Shown here: piece after piece, positions 41,455 through 51,069 of the stretch
How positions within the stretch are numbered: the first letter of the stretch is position 1
Layout of the letters: every line of letters starts with the position of its first letter
Assembly: GCA_905210055.1 (NCBI GenBank)
Contig: CAJLVH010000001.1
Location: 12,521-76,520, forward strand
Length of the DNA stretch: 64,000 nt
DNA from: an uncultured Enorma sp.
Lineage (GTDB): Bacteria; Actinomycetota; Coriobacteriia; Coriobacteriales; Coriobacteriaceae
Direction: 5' to 3'
Made by a program: the position numbers and the translations under genes
The notes under the pieces: model-generated
Seen by the model: the letters and a program-made list of their open reading frames with translations, nothing else
Databases searched by the model: none
Told to the model about the DNA's origin: nothing

Positions 41455-42981
41455 ATGCATGCTAAGACGATCTGCAAGGTATTAGGCGGCGCTGCGGCAC
41501 TTGCTGCCGGGTCTGCGCTTGGGGCGGTGGGAGCGGTCTGCGCTGTGCGCGCCGCGAAGATGAAGCCCTCGCGGCCAGATGGTGCGCCGCTTGGGGCAAA
41601 TGGCTACCACGCTGGTGACGACGCGGTGGGGCGGTTCCAGGAGCTCCTGCGCATCCCCACTGTTTCGCGCGACGATCCGGCGCTGGTCGATCGCAGGCAC
41701 TTCGCGCGCTGGGTTCCCACGCTCCGGCGTTTGTACCCGCTTACCTTCGCGGCGTGCGAACTCCACATGATCGATGAATTCGGCATTCTACTGCGCTGGC
41801 CGGGCGAGAACGCTGCGCTCGACCCCATTGTCATGATGGCGCATCACGATGTCGTGCCGGTCGAAGGGCAGGTGTGGGAGCACGATCCATTCGACGCGGA
41901 GATCGTCGACGGAGAGATCTGGGCACGCGGATCGCTCGATACGAAGTGCATCATCGGCGCGTTCTTCGAGGCTGCCGAACATCTCATCCGCTCCGGGTAC
42001 ACGCCGCCACGCGATGTGTGGTACTTCTCGTCGAATGCCGAGGAGACGAGCGGGCCTGCTGCGCGCGACGCCGTTGCCTGGCTGCGTGACCACGATATCC
42101 ATCCGTACCTGGTGCTCGATGAGGGCGGTGCCGTTGCCGGCGATACCCCGCTCGGCGTGAAGGTGCCGGTTGCTATGGTAGGCGTCTCGGAGAAGGGGCA
42201 TGTGGACCTTACCGTCACGGCGCACGCCGACGGTGGCCACGCCTCCACTCCCACGGATATCGACGCCCCGCGGCTGCTCGCCCGTGTGTGCGAGCACATC
42301 GCTGCGCATCCAGGCATACCATGTTTTACGGAGGCGCTCGACGCCACGCTTGCCGAGCTGGCGAGTCGCAGCAGCCTGCTCTACCGTCTGGTGTTCTCGA
42401 ACCTATGGCTCACCCGTCCGGTGGTCGCGAAGATCATGGCCGCCGACGGCGAGACGGCGGCGATGCTGCTCACCACGTACGCGCTCACGCAGCTCGAGGG
42501 TTCGAATGCGCACAACGTGTTGCCGCCGGTGGCGAGTGCGAACTTCAACGTGCGCGTCGCACCCTTCGAGACCGTTGCAGACGCCGTGCAGCGTGCCCGC
42601 GTCCTGGCGGCAGAGGAGTGCGTCGCGAGCGGCGTCTCGCCCGACCATGTGACAGTCGAGATCAACGACGCCGTGCCCTATACCGAGCCGGCGCCCATAA
42701 GCCCGTTCGAGAACGATGCCGCCTTCGATTACCTGCATCGTTGCGTCGCCGGCGTGTATCCCGAGGCAGGATTCGCTCCGTACGTGCAGAATTCCTGCAC
42801 CGATTCACGTGAGTTCAACGAGATTTGCGAGCGCGTGTACCGTTTCTGCGGCTTCGAGTACTCGGGTGAGGCGCGCGGGCTCATCCATGCGGAAAACGAG
42901 CGCATCGGCGTCGACGTCTACAAGCGCGGCATCAAGTTCTACGTGGCGTTTTTGGCAAACCTCGACCAGCTCGCAGAGTAG
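41455..42981 (+). CDS. M20 family metallopeptidase, membrane-anchored
   Basis: A 508-residue peptidase of the M20 (carboxypeptidase S/PM20D1-like) group. After an N-terminal hydrophobic anchor (about 10-30) the zinc ligands appear in MAHHDVVPVE, GSLDTKC and NAEETSG, followed by the dimerisation domain and a final His near GLIHAENERIG. It cleaves an amide bond at the C-terminus or in N-acyl amino acids. AAGGAGG precedes the ATG. It stands before an MFS carrier and the Opp operon, so peptide or amino-acid amide use is likely. Confidence 0.92.
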   Translation: MHAKTICKVLGGAAALAAGSALGAVGAVCAVRAAKMKPSRPDGAPLGANGYHAGDDAVGRFQELLRIPTVSRDDPALVDRRHFARWVPTLRRLYPLTFAACELHMIDEFGILLRWPGENAALDPIVMMAHHDVVPVEGQVWEHDPFDAEIVDGEIWARGSLDTKCIIGAFFEAAEHLIRSGYTPPRDVWYFSSNAEETSGPAARDAVAWLRDHDIHPYLVLDEGGAVAGDTPLGVKVPVAMVGVSEKGHVDLTVTAHADGGHASTPTDIDAPRLLARVCEHIAAHPGIPCFTEALDATLAELASRSSLLYRLVFSNLWLTRPVVAKIMAADGETAAMLLTTYALTQLEGSNAHNVLPPVASANFNVRVAPFETVADAVQRARVLAAEECVASGVSPDHVTVEINDAVPYTEPAPISPFENDAAFDYLHRCVAGVYPEAGFAPYVQNSCTDSREFNEICERVYRFCGFEYSGEARGLIHAENERIGVDVYKRGIKFYVAFLANLDQLAE

Positions 42982-42996
42982 GGAAATAGGTTGGTC

Positions 42997-43105
42997 GGGT
43001 GGGTTGGTTGGGGACGGGTTCATTCCAACCCATTTTGGGACCGCGAACGAACGTAACGTTCTCTAAAAATGGGTTGAAACGAACCCGTCCCCAACCAACC
43101 CACCC
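42997..43105. repeat. Family C-like long palindrome
   Basis: Perfect 25-bp arms 42997-43021 (GGGTGGGTTGGTTGGGGACG then GGTTC) and 43081-43105, extended inward by a second near-perfect 15-bp pairing (AACCCATTTT). The loop carries AACGAACGTAACGTT. Between the M20 peptidase and MFS genes. Shares GGGGACGGG with the other family C elements. Confidence 0.92.
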
Positions 43106-43132
43106 CATCCATTCCAAGCAGAAAGGAATGAT

Positions 43133-44467
43133 ATGGCTACCAGCAAACAGGCGGTGAAGGCGGCGAGCCGGCTCGATTACGCGAGCGTGGCGTTCGCGGC
43201 GCTGCCCTTCATGGGCATGATCAGCTTCTGGCAGGTATTCGACGGCATCGTGCCGCTCATGCTCACCGATACCTTCGGCCTGGATAACGCCACGACGGGT
43301 GTGGTCATGGCGCTCGACAACGTTTTCGGCCTGTTCCTGCTGCCGCTCTTCGGCATTTTGAGCGACCGTTGCGCGAGCAAGCTCGGGCGCCGTACGCCGT
43401 TCATCATGGCGGGCTCCGTGGTGGCTGCCATCGCGGTGCCGCTCATCGCCGTGGCGAACAACCTGCGCAGCTTCCCACTGCTCATCGCCATGATCTTGCT
43501 CACACTCGTGGCGATCTGCGCGTATCGCACCATGACCGTGGCCATCGTGGCCGATATCACACCGCGCCCTCTGCGTACCAAGGCGGATTCTATCGAGAAG
43601 ATCGTGGGCTACGCGGGCACGGGTGTGATGCTCGTGGCGATCACACTGCTGGTTCCCGATGTCGAGCATCCAGATTACCTGCCGCTTTTCGGTCTTCAGG
43701 CAGCGTTCATCTTAGGCTCTGCGATTCTCTACTTCTGGCGCGTTCGCGAGCCTAAGCTTGTGGAGCGCATGCACGAGAAGAGCCTCGAGATGGGCATCGA
43801 AGAGGCGGAGATCGACACCGACGACTCGCCCGAGGCCGGCGGCAAGCAGCGCGTCGCCGACCCGTCGGTGCGCATGTCCATCATCATGATTCTCGCCGCG
43901 ACGTTCTTCTATTACATGAGCTACAACGCGATGACGACGAACATCTCGCGCTATGCGGACGCATTCTTCGGCATGGCGGGTGGCAGCTACGCGATCATCA
44001 ATATCGTGACCATCGCGGGCGGTTTGCTCTCGTATGTGCCCATCGCGAACCTTTCGCTCAAGTATGGGCGCAAGGCCATGGCCGTCATCACCTCTGCCGT
44101 GGTGGTCATCGGCTCGGCGATCATCTGGCTCGTGCCGGGCTTCAACCCGCTCTTCTACGTGGTGTTCCTGTTCATGGGCGCGGCGCTCGGCGGCGTCGAT
44201 CTGTGCGTGTACCCCATGCTGCTCGAGCTCTGCGATTCGAACAGCGTCGGCCGCTACTCCGGCTATTACTACACCGTCTCCATGGCGGCGCAGGTGGTCA
44301 CGCCCATCCTGTCCGGCATGGTGATGGACGCCGCTCCGACGATGCTCTTCGGCTACATCACGCTCATGGGCGCGTTCATGCTCGTCACGGTGCTCGCCGC
44401 CAAGCATGGCGACACGATCCTCATCGACGAGGTGGCTCGCCGTGAGGAGGCGTATAAGCAAAAATAG
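43133..44467 (+). CDS. MFS transporter (sugar/SLC45-like)
   Basis: A 444-residue permease with 12 predicted helices. The loop after helix 2 reads GILSDRCASKLGRRTPFIMAG, matching the GxLSD...GRRxP motif of the GPH/SLC45-like branch of the MFS. A charged central loop (about 215-240) splits two six-helix halves. AAAGGA precedes the ATG. Substrate unknown; glycoside or other small polar solute. A strong bidirectional terminator separates it from the Opp operon. Confidence 0.88.
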   Translation: MATSKQAVKAASRLDYASVAFAALPFMGMISFWQVFDGIVPLMLTDTFGLDNATTGVVMALDNVFGLFLLPLFGILSDRCASKLGRRTPFIMAGSVVAAIAVPLIAVANNLRSFPLLIAMILLTLVAICAYRTMTVAIVADITPRPLRTKADSIEKIVGYAGTGVMLVAITLLVPDVEHPDYLPLFGLQAAFILGSAILYFWRVREPKLVERMHEKSLEMGIEEAEIDTDDSPEAGGKQRVADPSVRMSIIMILAATFFYYMSYNAMTTNISRYADAFFGMAGGSYAIINIVTIAGGLLSYVPIANLSLKYGRKAMAVITSAVVVIGSAIIWLVPGFNPLFYVVFLFMGAALGGVDLCVYPMLLELCDSNSVGRYSGYYYTVSMAAQVVTPILSGMVMDAAPTMLFGYITLMGAFMLVTVLAAKHGDTILIDEVARREEAYKQK

Positions 44468-44560
44468 CCGTCGCGAGCCTGGTTGCCGACGCACATCGCC
44501 TGAATCGCGTGCGTGCCGAGGTTCTTGCGCGTCAAGATTTCTTGTGTGCAAAAAATTGGA

Positions 44561-44616
44561 GAAACCGTCACGAAGGAGGTGTTGAAAGCCTCTTCGTGAC
44601 GGTTTCGGCATTTTTT
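44561..44616. terminator. Bidirectional terminator
   Basis: GAAACCGTCACGAAG and CTTCGTGACGGTTTC are perfect 15-bp arms. T-runs flank it on both strands (TTTTTT at 44611-44616 and AAAAAA at 44550-44555), so it should stop both the MFS transcript and the minus-strand Opp operon. Confidence 0.93.
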
Positions 44617-44666
44617 AGCACGTAAAGCTTGCGGGCGGGTGGAAGTTCGGTGCGCAAGCGGCGGCG

Positions 44667-45710
44667 CTATGCTTCTAGCGGATGGTGGCAGGCGCAGAAT
44701 CGGCCCTCGCCGAAATCGCGCATCGCGGGTTTCTGCGTGCGGCACAGCTCGTCGGCGTACGGGCAGCGCGTGCAGAAGCGGCAGCCCGCAGGCGGGTTGA
44801 TAGGCGAGGGAATCTCGCCCTCGAGCAGCTGGCGCTTGCGATCCGCCTGCGACGGGTCCGGGATGGGCACGGAGTCGATGAGGAGCTTCGTGTAGGGATG
44901 GAGCGGCCGGGTGTAGGCGTCCGGCGTCGGGCATACCTCGCAGAGCTGGCCCAGGAACATGACGCAGATGCGCGTGGAGATGTAGCGCACTACGGCGAGG
45001 TCGTGTGAGATGAACAGGAACGAGATGCTCGTCTCGCGCTGAAGCTTGCGCAGGAGGTTCAGGATCTGCGCCTGGATGGACACGTCGAGGGCGGAGACGG
45101 GCTCGTCGCACACGATGACCTCGGGGTTCGGCGCCAAAGCACGTGCGATGCCCACGCGCTGGCGCTGGCCGCCGGAGAGCTGGTGCGGGTAGCGCTCGTA
45201 GAACTCCGAGCCCAGGCCGACGCGCTCCATGAGGGCGAGGACGCGCTCGCGCTGCTCGGCCTTGGAGACGCCGGCGGCGCGGAGCGGCTCGGCGATGATT
45301 TCGCCCAGGGTGAGATGCGGGTCGAGCGACGAGAACGGGTCTTGGAACACGATCTGCATCTTTTTGCGCGCCTCGCGCAGCGCCTTGCCCTTGAGGTGCG
45401 TAATGTCCTTGCCGTCGAGCTCGACGGTGCCGGAGGTGGGGTCGATGAGGCGCACGGCCATGCGGCCGAGCGTGGACTTGCCGCAGCCGGACTCGCCCAC
45501 GAGGGCGAGCGTCTCGCCGCGGGCGATGGAGAACGACACGTCGTCGACGGCCTTCACCACGCCGGCGTTCGTCTTGAAGTGCTTGGTGAGGTGCTCGGCG
45601 CGCAGCACGGGCGTCTCCTGCACGCTCGCGGACGCCTCGGTAATCGGCTCGGCGTCGCCCGTGGGCGCATCGGTGGGCACAGAAGTTTTAATCTCATCGG
45701 TGGTTGCCAT
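44667..45710 (-). CDS. Oligopeptide ABC transporter ATP-binding protein OppF/DppF
   Basis: A 347-residue ATPase, last gene of the peptide operon. Walker [10 protein letters not shown] (about 75-83), signature [10 protein letters not shown], Walker [14 protein letters not shown]-loop ISHD, and the Opp-specific C-terminal region with a Cys cluster ([14 protein letters not shown], later CACHH). The first 30 residues are a low-complexity acidic leader. Its ATG directly follows the OppD stop, with AGGAGG inside the upstream gene. Works as a heterodimer with OppD to energise peptide import. Confidence 0.95.
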   Translation of the reverse strand: MATTDEIKTSVPTDAPTGDAEPITEASASVQETPVLRAEHLTKHFKTNAGVVKAVDDVSFSIARGETLALVGESGCGKSTLGRMAVRLIDPTSGTVELDGKDITHLKGKALREARKKMQIVFQDPFSSLDPHLTLGEIIAEPLRAAGVSKAEQRERVLALMERVGLGSEFYERYPHQLSGGQRQRVGIARALAPNPEVIVCDEPVSALDVSIQAQILNLLRKLQRETSISFLFISHDLAVVRYISTRICVMFLGQLCEVCPTPDAYTRPLHPYTKLLIDSVPIPDPSQADRKRQLLEGEIPSPINPPAGCRFCTRCPYADELCRTQKPAMRDFGEGRFCACHHPLEA

Positions 45711-46694
45711 TTAGAGCACCTCCTGGGGCTTGAAGCAGCGAACGAGGTGGCCGTTCCCGGCGTCGGTGAGCTCGGGTGCCTGCGTGCGGCAGCGCTCGTC
45801 GGCGAACGGGCAACGGGTGCAGAAGCGGCAGCCCGCGGGGAAGTGGCCGAGCGCGGGCACCGTGCCGGGGATGGTATGCAGGTCGTGCTCCATGTCGCCG
45901 TTCACGCGCGGGATGGCGTCCATGAGGCCGGTCGTGTAGGGATGGAGCGGGTGGTTGAAGATCTCTTCTTTCGTGGCATGATCCACGATCTGGCCGGCGT
46001 ACATGACGTTCACCTCGTCGCAGATGTCCGCCACGACACCGAGGTTGTGGGTGATGATGAGGATCGACATGCCGCTCTCGCGCTGCAGGCGCTTCATGAG
46101 CTCGAGGATCTGCGCCTCGACCGTCACGTCGAGCGCGGTGGTAGGCTCGTCGGCGATGAGCAGGTCCGGGTTGCAGATCATGCCCATGGCGATGCAGATG
46201 CGCTGGCGCAGGCCGCCGGAGAGCTGGTGCGGGTAGGACTTGTAGCGGCGCTCGGCCTCGGGGATGCCCACCTCGCGGAACATCTGGATAACGCGCTCCT
46301 TGGCCTCGGCGCGCGAGACCTTCTCGTGCAAGAGGATCGCCTCGCGGACCTGCTTGCCCACGGAGATGGAAGGGTTGAGCGCCGTCATGGGCTCCTGGAA
46401 GATCATGGCGATGCGGTTGCCGCGGATGTCGCGCATCTGCTGCTCGGGCAGGGCGAGCAGGTCCTCGCCGTCGAACGTGATGCTGCCCTCGGCGACCGAG
46501 ATGCCGGTGTCGAGGATGCGCATCACGGTGCGCGCCGTCATGGACTTGCCGCATCCGGATTCGCCCACCAGACCAACGGTCTTGCTGCGGGGCACGGTGA
46601 AGCTCACGCCGTCTACCGGGTAGGCGGGCTCGCCGCTCTTGAGCGTCAGGACGTCTCTCAGGCCGTCGATGACCAGCAGGTTCTCGTCTGCCAT
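45711..46694 (-). CDS. Oligopeptide ABC transporter ATP-binding protein OppD/DppD
   Basis: A 327-residue ATPase starting at 46694 (GGAGGAG upstream). Walker [10 protein letters not shown] (about 38-46), signature [10 protein letters not shown], Walker [15 protein letters not shown]-loop ITHN and the C-terminal Cys cluster ([14 protein letters not shown]). Partner of the adjacent OppF. A GC-rich hairpin separates it from the upstream binding-protein gene, probably reducing ATPase expression relative to binding proteins. Confidence 0.96.
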   Translation of the reverse strand: MADENLLVIDGLRDVLTLKSGEPAYPVDGVSFTVPRSKTVGLVGESGCGKSMTARTVMRILDTGISVAEGSITFDGEDLLALPEQQMRDIRGNRIAMIFQEPMTALNPSISVGKQVREAILLHEKVSRAEAKERVIQMFREVGIPEAERRYKSYPHQLSGGLRQRICIAMGMICNPDLLIADEPTTALDVTVEAQILELMKRLQRESGMSILIITHNLGVVADICDEVNVMYAGQIVDHATKEEIFNHPLHPYTTGLMDAIPRVNGDMEHDLHTIPGTVPALGHFPAGCRFCTRCPFADERCRTQAPELTDAGNGHLVRCFKPQEVL

Positions 46695-46841
46695 TGCTTC
46701 TCCTCCTCGTGATTGCCCGGTGCCTGGGCACCTACGCATCATGTGGTCGGTATCGGTTCATGCCGCCCGGCGTTAGCCCACATCTGCCTGCGGCGCCGTG
46801 GCGCGTCGAGCGGCATGAAGCGATACGGTGGGCGCCCCGAA

Positions 46842-46870
46842 GGGCGCGGGCTCGCGCAGAACCCGCGCCC
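46842..46870 (-). repeat. Intercistronic GC hairpin after binding-protein gene
   Basis: GGGCGCGGG and CCCGCGCCC perfect 9-bp arms, 19 bp after the stop of the 46889-48427 binding protein on the minus strand. Such hairpins often protect highly expressed binding-protein mRNA and damp downstream genes. Confidence 0.6.
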
Positions 46871-46888
46871 CCAGAGCACGCGGCTCGC

Positions 46889-48427
46889 TTACTTGGTGAG
46901 CTTGCCGAGGTAGTACACGTAGGTACCGGCCGAAGAGGGCAGGTAGCCCTCGATGCCCTTCGTGTACACGTCGTAGTTCACGGTGTCGTACAGCGGCACG
47001 ATTGGGCACTCGACCTGCATGTCGTTCAGGATCTCGACCACGAGGTCGTGGCGCTCCACGACGCTCGGGATGGCGTTCATCTCGGCGATCTTGGCCTTGA
47101 GCTCATCGGAGATGGGGTAGTAGTACACCGAGGTGTCGCCGAGCAGCAGCTGGATGAAGCTGTCCGTGGCGAGCATGTCGGTGCCGAGCGCGTTGATGAA
47201 CATCTGGAGCGTCTGGTCCATGAGCTTGGAGGACCAGGTGTTGACGTCGACGCTCTCGACCTCGACGTTGATGCCGATGGCGGCGAGGTCCTGCTGGATG
47301 CACTGGGCGCACTGCGCGCCGGCCTCGTCGCTCGCGGTGATGGTGTAGGTCTGGGAGAGGTCGGTCGAGGACTTAGCGAGCTCTTCCTTGGCGAGCTCGG
47401 GATCGTAGGCTTCGAAGGTCACGACGCCGTCGTAGTCCTCGCCGAGGAGTTTCTTGGCGAAGAACTGCGTCGCGGGCGTGGCAGCGCCGCCCGTCACGAC
47501 GTCGACGATGTTCTGCGTGTTGATGGCGTGGAAGATGGCACTGCGGAAGGCCTGGTCGCCCACGAGTACGCCGAGCATCTGCTGGCCCCACGCCTCGAAC
47601 TCGACGACGTTGAGGTTCGCGTCCTCGCGCGCGGTCTCGACGGCGGTCTCGGCCATCATGGAGACGCAGTTCACCTCGCCGTTCTGGAGGGCGACGAGCG
47701 AGGTCGAGGAGTCCACGGGCGCCTGGACGACGACCGTCTTGAAGGCGGGCGCGCCGCCCCAGTAGTCCTCGTTGGCCTTGAGGGTGACGGTGCGGGCCTC
47801 GTCGACGGACTCGAAGGTGTAGGCGCCGGAGCCGACGGGCGGCTGGGCGGCGTAGTCGTTCGCCTCAGGGTCATAGGAGCCGTTGGGGATGACGTAGATG
47901 GTCTCGGCGAGGATGTTCATCCACGAGGTGTCGTCGCGCACGACGCCGATCTCGACGGTCTTGTCGTCGACCTTGGTGATGCCGGAGATGTAGTTGGACA
48001 TGTAGGGGCCCTGCGAGGGGTCGGCGCTGAGCATTTCCCAGCTGTAGACGACGTCGTCGGCCGTGACGGGAGCGCCGTCGGAGAAGCTCGCGTCGCGGAG
48101 CGTGGCGGTGACGACGTTGCCGTTCTGCTCGCAGGTGTCGACGAGCATGGGCTGCACGTTGCCCTCGCCATCGAACATGAACAGGTTGTCGAAGACGGAG
48201 TGCATGGTGACCTTGTCGACACCCGTGCCCATGATGGGGTCGAACGAGTCGTTGCTCGCGACCGAGATCATCGTGAACGTGTCGGTGAGCGCGATGCCGC
48301 CCGCGGCGTCACCCGATCCGCTGCCAGCGTTGCCGCCGCAACCGGCAAGGCCGCCCACGCCCAACATGGCGAGGATCGCGGCCGAGCCGCCCACGAACTG
48401 CCTGCGCGAGACCTGTGGAGTGCTCAT
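46889..48427 (-). CDS. Peptide ABC transporter substrate-binding lipoprotein (SBP family 5), paralogue 1
   Basis: A 512-residue exported lipoprotein. The N-terminus has a Tat-like motif (SRRQFVGG), hydrophobic core and lipobox LAGC (Cys about 28), then a Gly/Ser linker. The mature part is the SBP_bac_5 fold (GAPVTADDVVYSWEMLSADP, YDAFN-type C-lobe). It captures peptides outside the cell for the Opp permease. Start at 48427 with AAGGAACAGG upstream. Shares almost the same signal and architecture with the next gene, indicating tandem duplication, but the mature parts have diverged. Confidence 0.95.
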   Translation of the reverse strand: MSTPQVSRRQFVGGSAAILAMLGVGGLAGCGGNAGSGSGDAAGGIALTDTFTMISVASNDSFDPIMGTGVDKVTMHSVFDNLFMFDGEGNVQPMLVDTCEQNGNVVTATLRDASFSDGAPVTADDVVYSWEMLSADPSQGPYMSNYISGITKVDDKTVEIGVVRDDTSWMNILAETIYVIPNGSYDPEANDYAAQPPVGSGAYTFESVDEARTVTLKANEDYWGGAPAFKTVVVQAPVDSSTSLVALQNGEVNCVSMMAETAVETAREDANLNVVEFEAWGQQMLGVLVGDQAFRSAIFHAINTQNIVDVVTGGAATPATQFFAKKLLGEDYDGVVTFEAYDPELAKEELAKSSTDLSQTYTITASDEAGAQCAQCIQQDLAAIGINVEVESVDVNTWSSKLMDQTLQMFINALGTDMLATDSFIQLLLGDTSVYYYPISDELKAKIAEMNAIPSVVERHDLVVEILNDMQVECPIVPLYDTVNYDVYTKGIEGYLPSSAGTYVYYLGKLTK

Positions 48428-48505
48428 GATCCTGTTCCTTCCTTCCTGGGACGTCCGTCCCATATCTTCTGGGGTGCGAGCACACCCCGGTGTACCGTAG
48501 ATACC

Positions 48506-48537
48506 CCGCCGGCCGCGATGCCTGCGGGGGCCGGCGG
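48506..48537 (-). repeat. Intercistronic GC hairpin between two binding-protein genes
   Basis: CCGCCGGCC and GGCCGGCGG perfect 9-bp arms directly after the stop (48538) of the upstream binding-protein gene on the minus strand. Confidence 0.6.
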
Positions 48538-50088
48538 CTACTTCTGCTCGTTCGTGAAGTCGCCGAGGTAGTACGCGTACGTCGCGCTCGAGGACGGCAG
48601 GACGCCGCCGAGCCCCTTGGTGTACACGTCGAAGTTGTTCTTGTCGTAGAGCGGCACGATGGGTGCCTCTTCCACCATGTCCTCCATGATCTCGATGACG
48701 AGCTCGCGGCGGTCGGCGATGCTCGGGATGGCGAGCATGTCGGCGACCTTCTGACGCAGCTCGTCGGAGACGGGGAAGTAATAGAACGACCCCTCCGCGA
48801 GGAAGAGCTCCTCGAAGCTGTCGGGCGTGAGCATGTCGGTGCCGAACGCGCTCACGAACATCTGGGCGGTCTTGTCGATGAGCGCCTGCGAGAACGTGTT
48901 CATGTCGACGGCCGCCACCTCAGTGGTGATGCCGATCTGCGCGAGGTCCTCCTGGATGCACTGGGCGACGTCGGCCGCGTCGGGCGTGGTGATGGTGAAC
49001 GTCTGCGTAAGGTCCATCTCGGTCTGGGCGATGTACTCCTTGGCAAGGTCGAGGTCGTACCCGGTGAACTCGACGCAGCCGGCGAGGTCGCCCATGACCT
49101 TCTTCGCGAACATGTCCTGCGCGGGCTCGCCCTCGCCCTCGTTGCAGATGTCGAGGATGCGCTGGCGGTCGATGGCGTGGAAGATGGCCTGGCGGAACGG
49201 CTGGTCGCCCACGCAGATGCCGAGCAGCTGCTGCGACCAGGAGGCGAAGGTGCTCACCTCGAGGTTCGGGTCCTCGCGCGCGGTGGACACCGCGGTGAGC
49301 GCGATCTGCGTCACGAGGTTCGCCTCGCCGTTCTGGAGCGCCACGAGCGCCGTGGAGCTATCCACGGGCGCCTGGACGTGCACGGTCTTGAACTCGGGCG
49401 CGCCGCCCCAGTAGTCCTCGTTGGCGGCGAGGGTGACGGTGCGCGCCTCGTCGACGGACTCGAGCGTGTAGGCGCCGGAACCCGTGGGAGCAGAGGAGGA
49501 GTAGTCGTCCTCCGCGTCGTACGTCGCGGCCTCCATGATGTAGAGGTATTCGGTGATGACGTTCTTCCACAGCTCGTCGTCGCGCAGGGAATGCACGAGG
49601 ACGGTCGTGTCGTCCACCTTCTCGATGCCGGAGATGTACGTGCGGATGTAGGGGCCATTCACCGGGTCGTTCTCGTAGACGTCGAACGAGAACACGACGT
49701 CGTCGGCCGTGACGGGGTTGCCGTCGGTGAAGGCGACGTCGTCGCGGATCTTGATGGTGACGTCGAAGCCGTCCTGCTCGTAGCTCTCGGCCAGCATGGG
49801 CTGCATGTTGCCGTCGGCGTCGAACTGGAAGAGCGAGTCAAAGAGCGCGTGGAGCACGACCTTGTCGAAGCCTGCGGAGGCGTTCACCGGGGTGAAGGTC
49901 GCGTTGGTAATCATCGAGATGATGGTGAGCTCGTCGCCGAGCTCGATGCCGTAGGCGCCCGCAGAGCCGGCCGAGCCGCTGCCGCCGCCGTTGCCGCCGC
50001 AGCCGGCGAGCCCGCCCACGCCCATGAGGGCGAGGACCGCGGACGCACCGCCCACGAACTGCCTGCGCGAGACCTGTGGAGTTACCAT
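48538..50088 (-). CDS. Peptide ABC transporter substrate-binding lipoprotein (SBP family 5), paralogue 2
   Basis: A 516-residue lipoprotein with the same leader as its neighbour: SRRQFVGGASA, hydrophobic stretch, lipobox LAGC and poly-Gly linker. SBP_bac_5 signature NPVTADDVVFSFDVYENDPV. The ATG at 50088 follows AAAGGA by about 8 nt. Two binding proteins for one permease pair would widen the range of peptides accepted. Lies between OppC and paralogue 1. Confidence 0.95.
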   Translation of the reverse strand: MVTPQVSRRQFVGGASAVLALMGVGGLAGCGGNGGGSGSAGSAGAYGIELGDELTIISMITNATFTPVNASAGFDKVVLHALFDSLFQFDADGNMQPMLAESYEQDGFDVTIKIRDDVAFTDGNPVTADDVVFSFDVYENDPVNGPYIRTYISGIEKVDDTTVLVHSLRDDELWKNVITEYLYIMEAATYDAEDDYSSSAPTGSGAYTLESVDEARTVTLAANEDYWGGAPEFKTVHVQAPVDSSTALVALQNGEANLVTQIALTAVSTAREDPNLEVSTFASWSQQLLGICVGDQPFRQAIFHAIDRQRILDICNEGEGEPAQDMFAKKVMGDLAGCVEFTGYDLDLAKEYIAQTEMDLTQTFTITTPDAADVAQCIQEDLAQIGITTEVAAVDMNTFSQALIDKTAQMFVSAFGTDMLTPDSFEELFLAEGSFYYFPVSDELRQKVADMLAIPSIADRRELVIEIMEDMVEEAPIVPLYDKNNFDVYTKGLGGVLPSSSATYAYYLGDFTNEQK

Positions 50089-50160
50089 ATGTTCGTTCCT
50101 TTCCAAGAAGTGCCGCCCTGCCCGCGCGCGGCGCGCGCGACGTGCGGGCGTTGCCTGCGT

Positions 50161-51063
50161 CTATCGGCTATGCGGATCGAGCGAATCGGTGAGGCCGTCG
50201 CCCAGGAGGTTGAAGCACAGCGAGGTGATAAGCACCGCGATGCCGGGGAACACGATGAGATACGGCGCGGTGCGGATGAGCGGCAGCGCGTCGTTGATCA
50301 TGGCGCCCCACTCGGGCGTGGGCGGCTGGATGCCCATGCCGAGGAAGCTCATGCTCGAGGCCGAGATGATGGAGCCCGAGATGTTCATGAGCACGTTCAC
50401 GAGGATGGGGCCGAATGCGTTCGGCAGCACGTGGCGCCAGATGATCTGCGGCGTGGTGACGCCCGCGGCGCGCGCGGCCTCGACGTATTCATTCTGCACG
50501 ACGCCGATGACGATGGAGCGCACGATGCGCGCCGTGCCCGGCACGCTCGTCACCACGAGGGCGATGATGATGCCGTGCATGCCGCGGCCGATGACCGCCA
50601 CGAGGGCGAGCATGAGCAGAAGCGACGGGATGCACACGAGCGAGTCCATGATGCGCATGACCACGATGTCGAACGTGCCGCCCAGGTAGGCGCAGGCAGA
50701 GCCGATGGCCGTGCCGATGACGAGCGAGAGCGCCGCCGTGGTGAGGCCGAAGAACAGCGAGTAGCGCGCGCCGTAGATGGTGCGGGCGAACACGTCGCGT
50801 CCGAAGGAGTCCGTGCCGAACCAGTGCTCCGCCGAGGGCGGCTGCAGGCGTGCCGAGGCGGTGATGGCCGTGATCTGCTCCTCGCTGAAGATGAAGCCGG
50901 AGACGACGGCAGCGATGAGGATGAGAACGAGCACCACGAGCGCCACGACGGAGATCTTATGCCGCATGAACGCGTTGACGACGTCGCGGGTCTGGCTGCC
51001 GCCCGTTTCGACGGCGGCCTTCACGAGCTTCTCCTCGCGCTTCTTGGATCGTTTCGTAACCAT
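50161..51063 (-). CDS. Peptide ABC transporter permease OppC/DppC
   Basis: A 300-residue permease with an N-terminal cytoplasmic charged segment, six helices and the EAA loop YVEAARAAGVTTPQIIWRHVLPN that contacts the ATPases. The OppC_N region (VVNAFMRHKISVVALVVLVL) is present, and HWFGTDSFGRDVFARTIYGAR is a family hallmark. Starts 6 bp after the end of the permease B gene. Confidence 0.96.
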   Translation of the reverse strand: MVTKRSKKREEKLVKAAVETGGSQTRDVVNAFMRHKISVVALVVLVLILIAAVVSGFIFSEEQITAITASARLQPPSAEHWFGTDSFGRDVFARTIYGARYSLFFGLTTAALSLVIGTAIGSACAYLGGTFDIVVMRIMDSLVCIPSLLLMLALVAVIGRGMHGIIIALVVTSVPGTARIVRSIVIGVVQNEYVEAARAAGVTTPQIIWRHVLPNAFGPILVNVLMNISGSIISASSMSFLGMGIQPPTPEWGAMINDALPLIRTAPYLIVFPGIAVLITSLCFNLLGDGLTDSLDPHSR

Positions 51064-51069
51064 GCGTCA

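Noticed and set aside
46694..48571. 625-codon plus-strand frame over the binding-protein gene
   Set aside because: Antisense shadow; the lipoprotein on the other strand is unmistakable.
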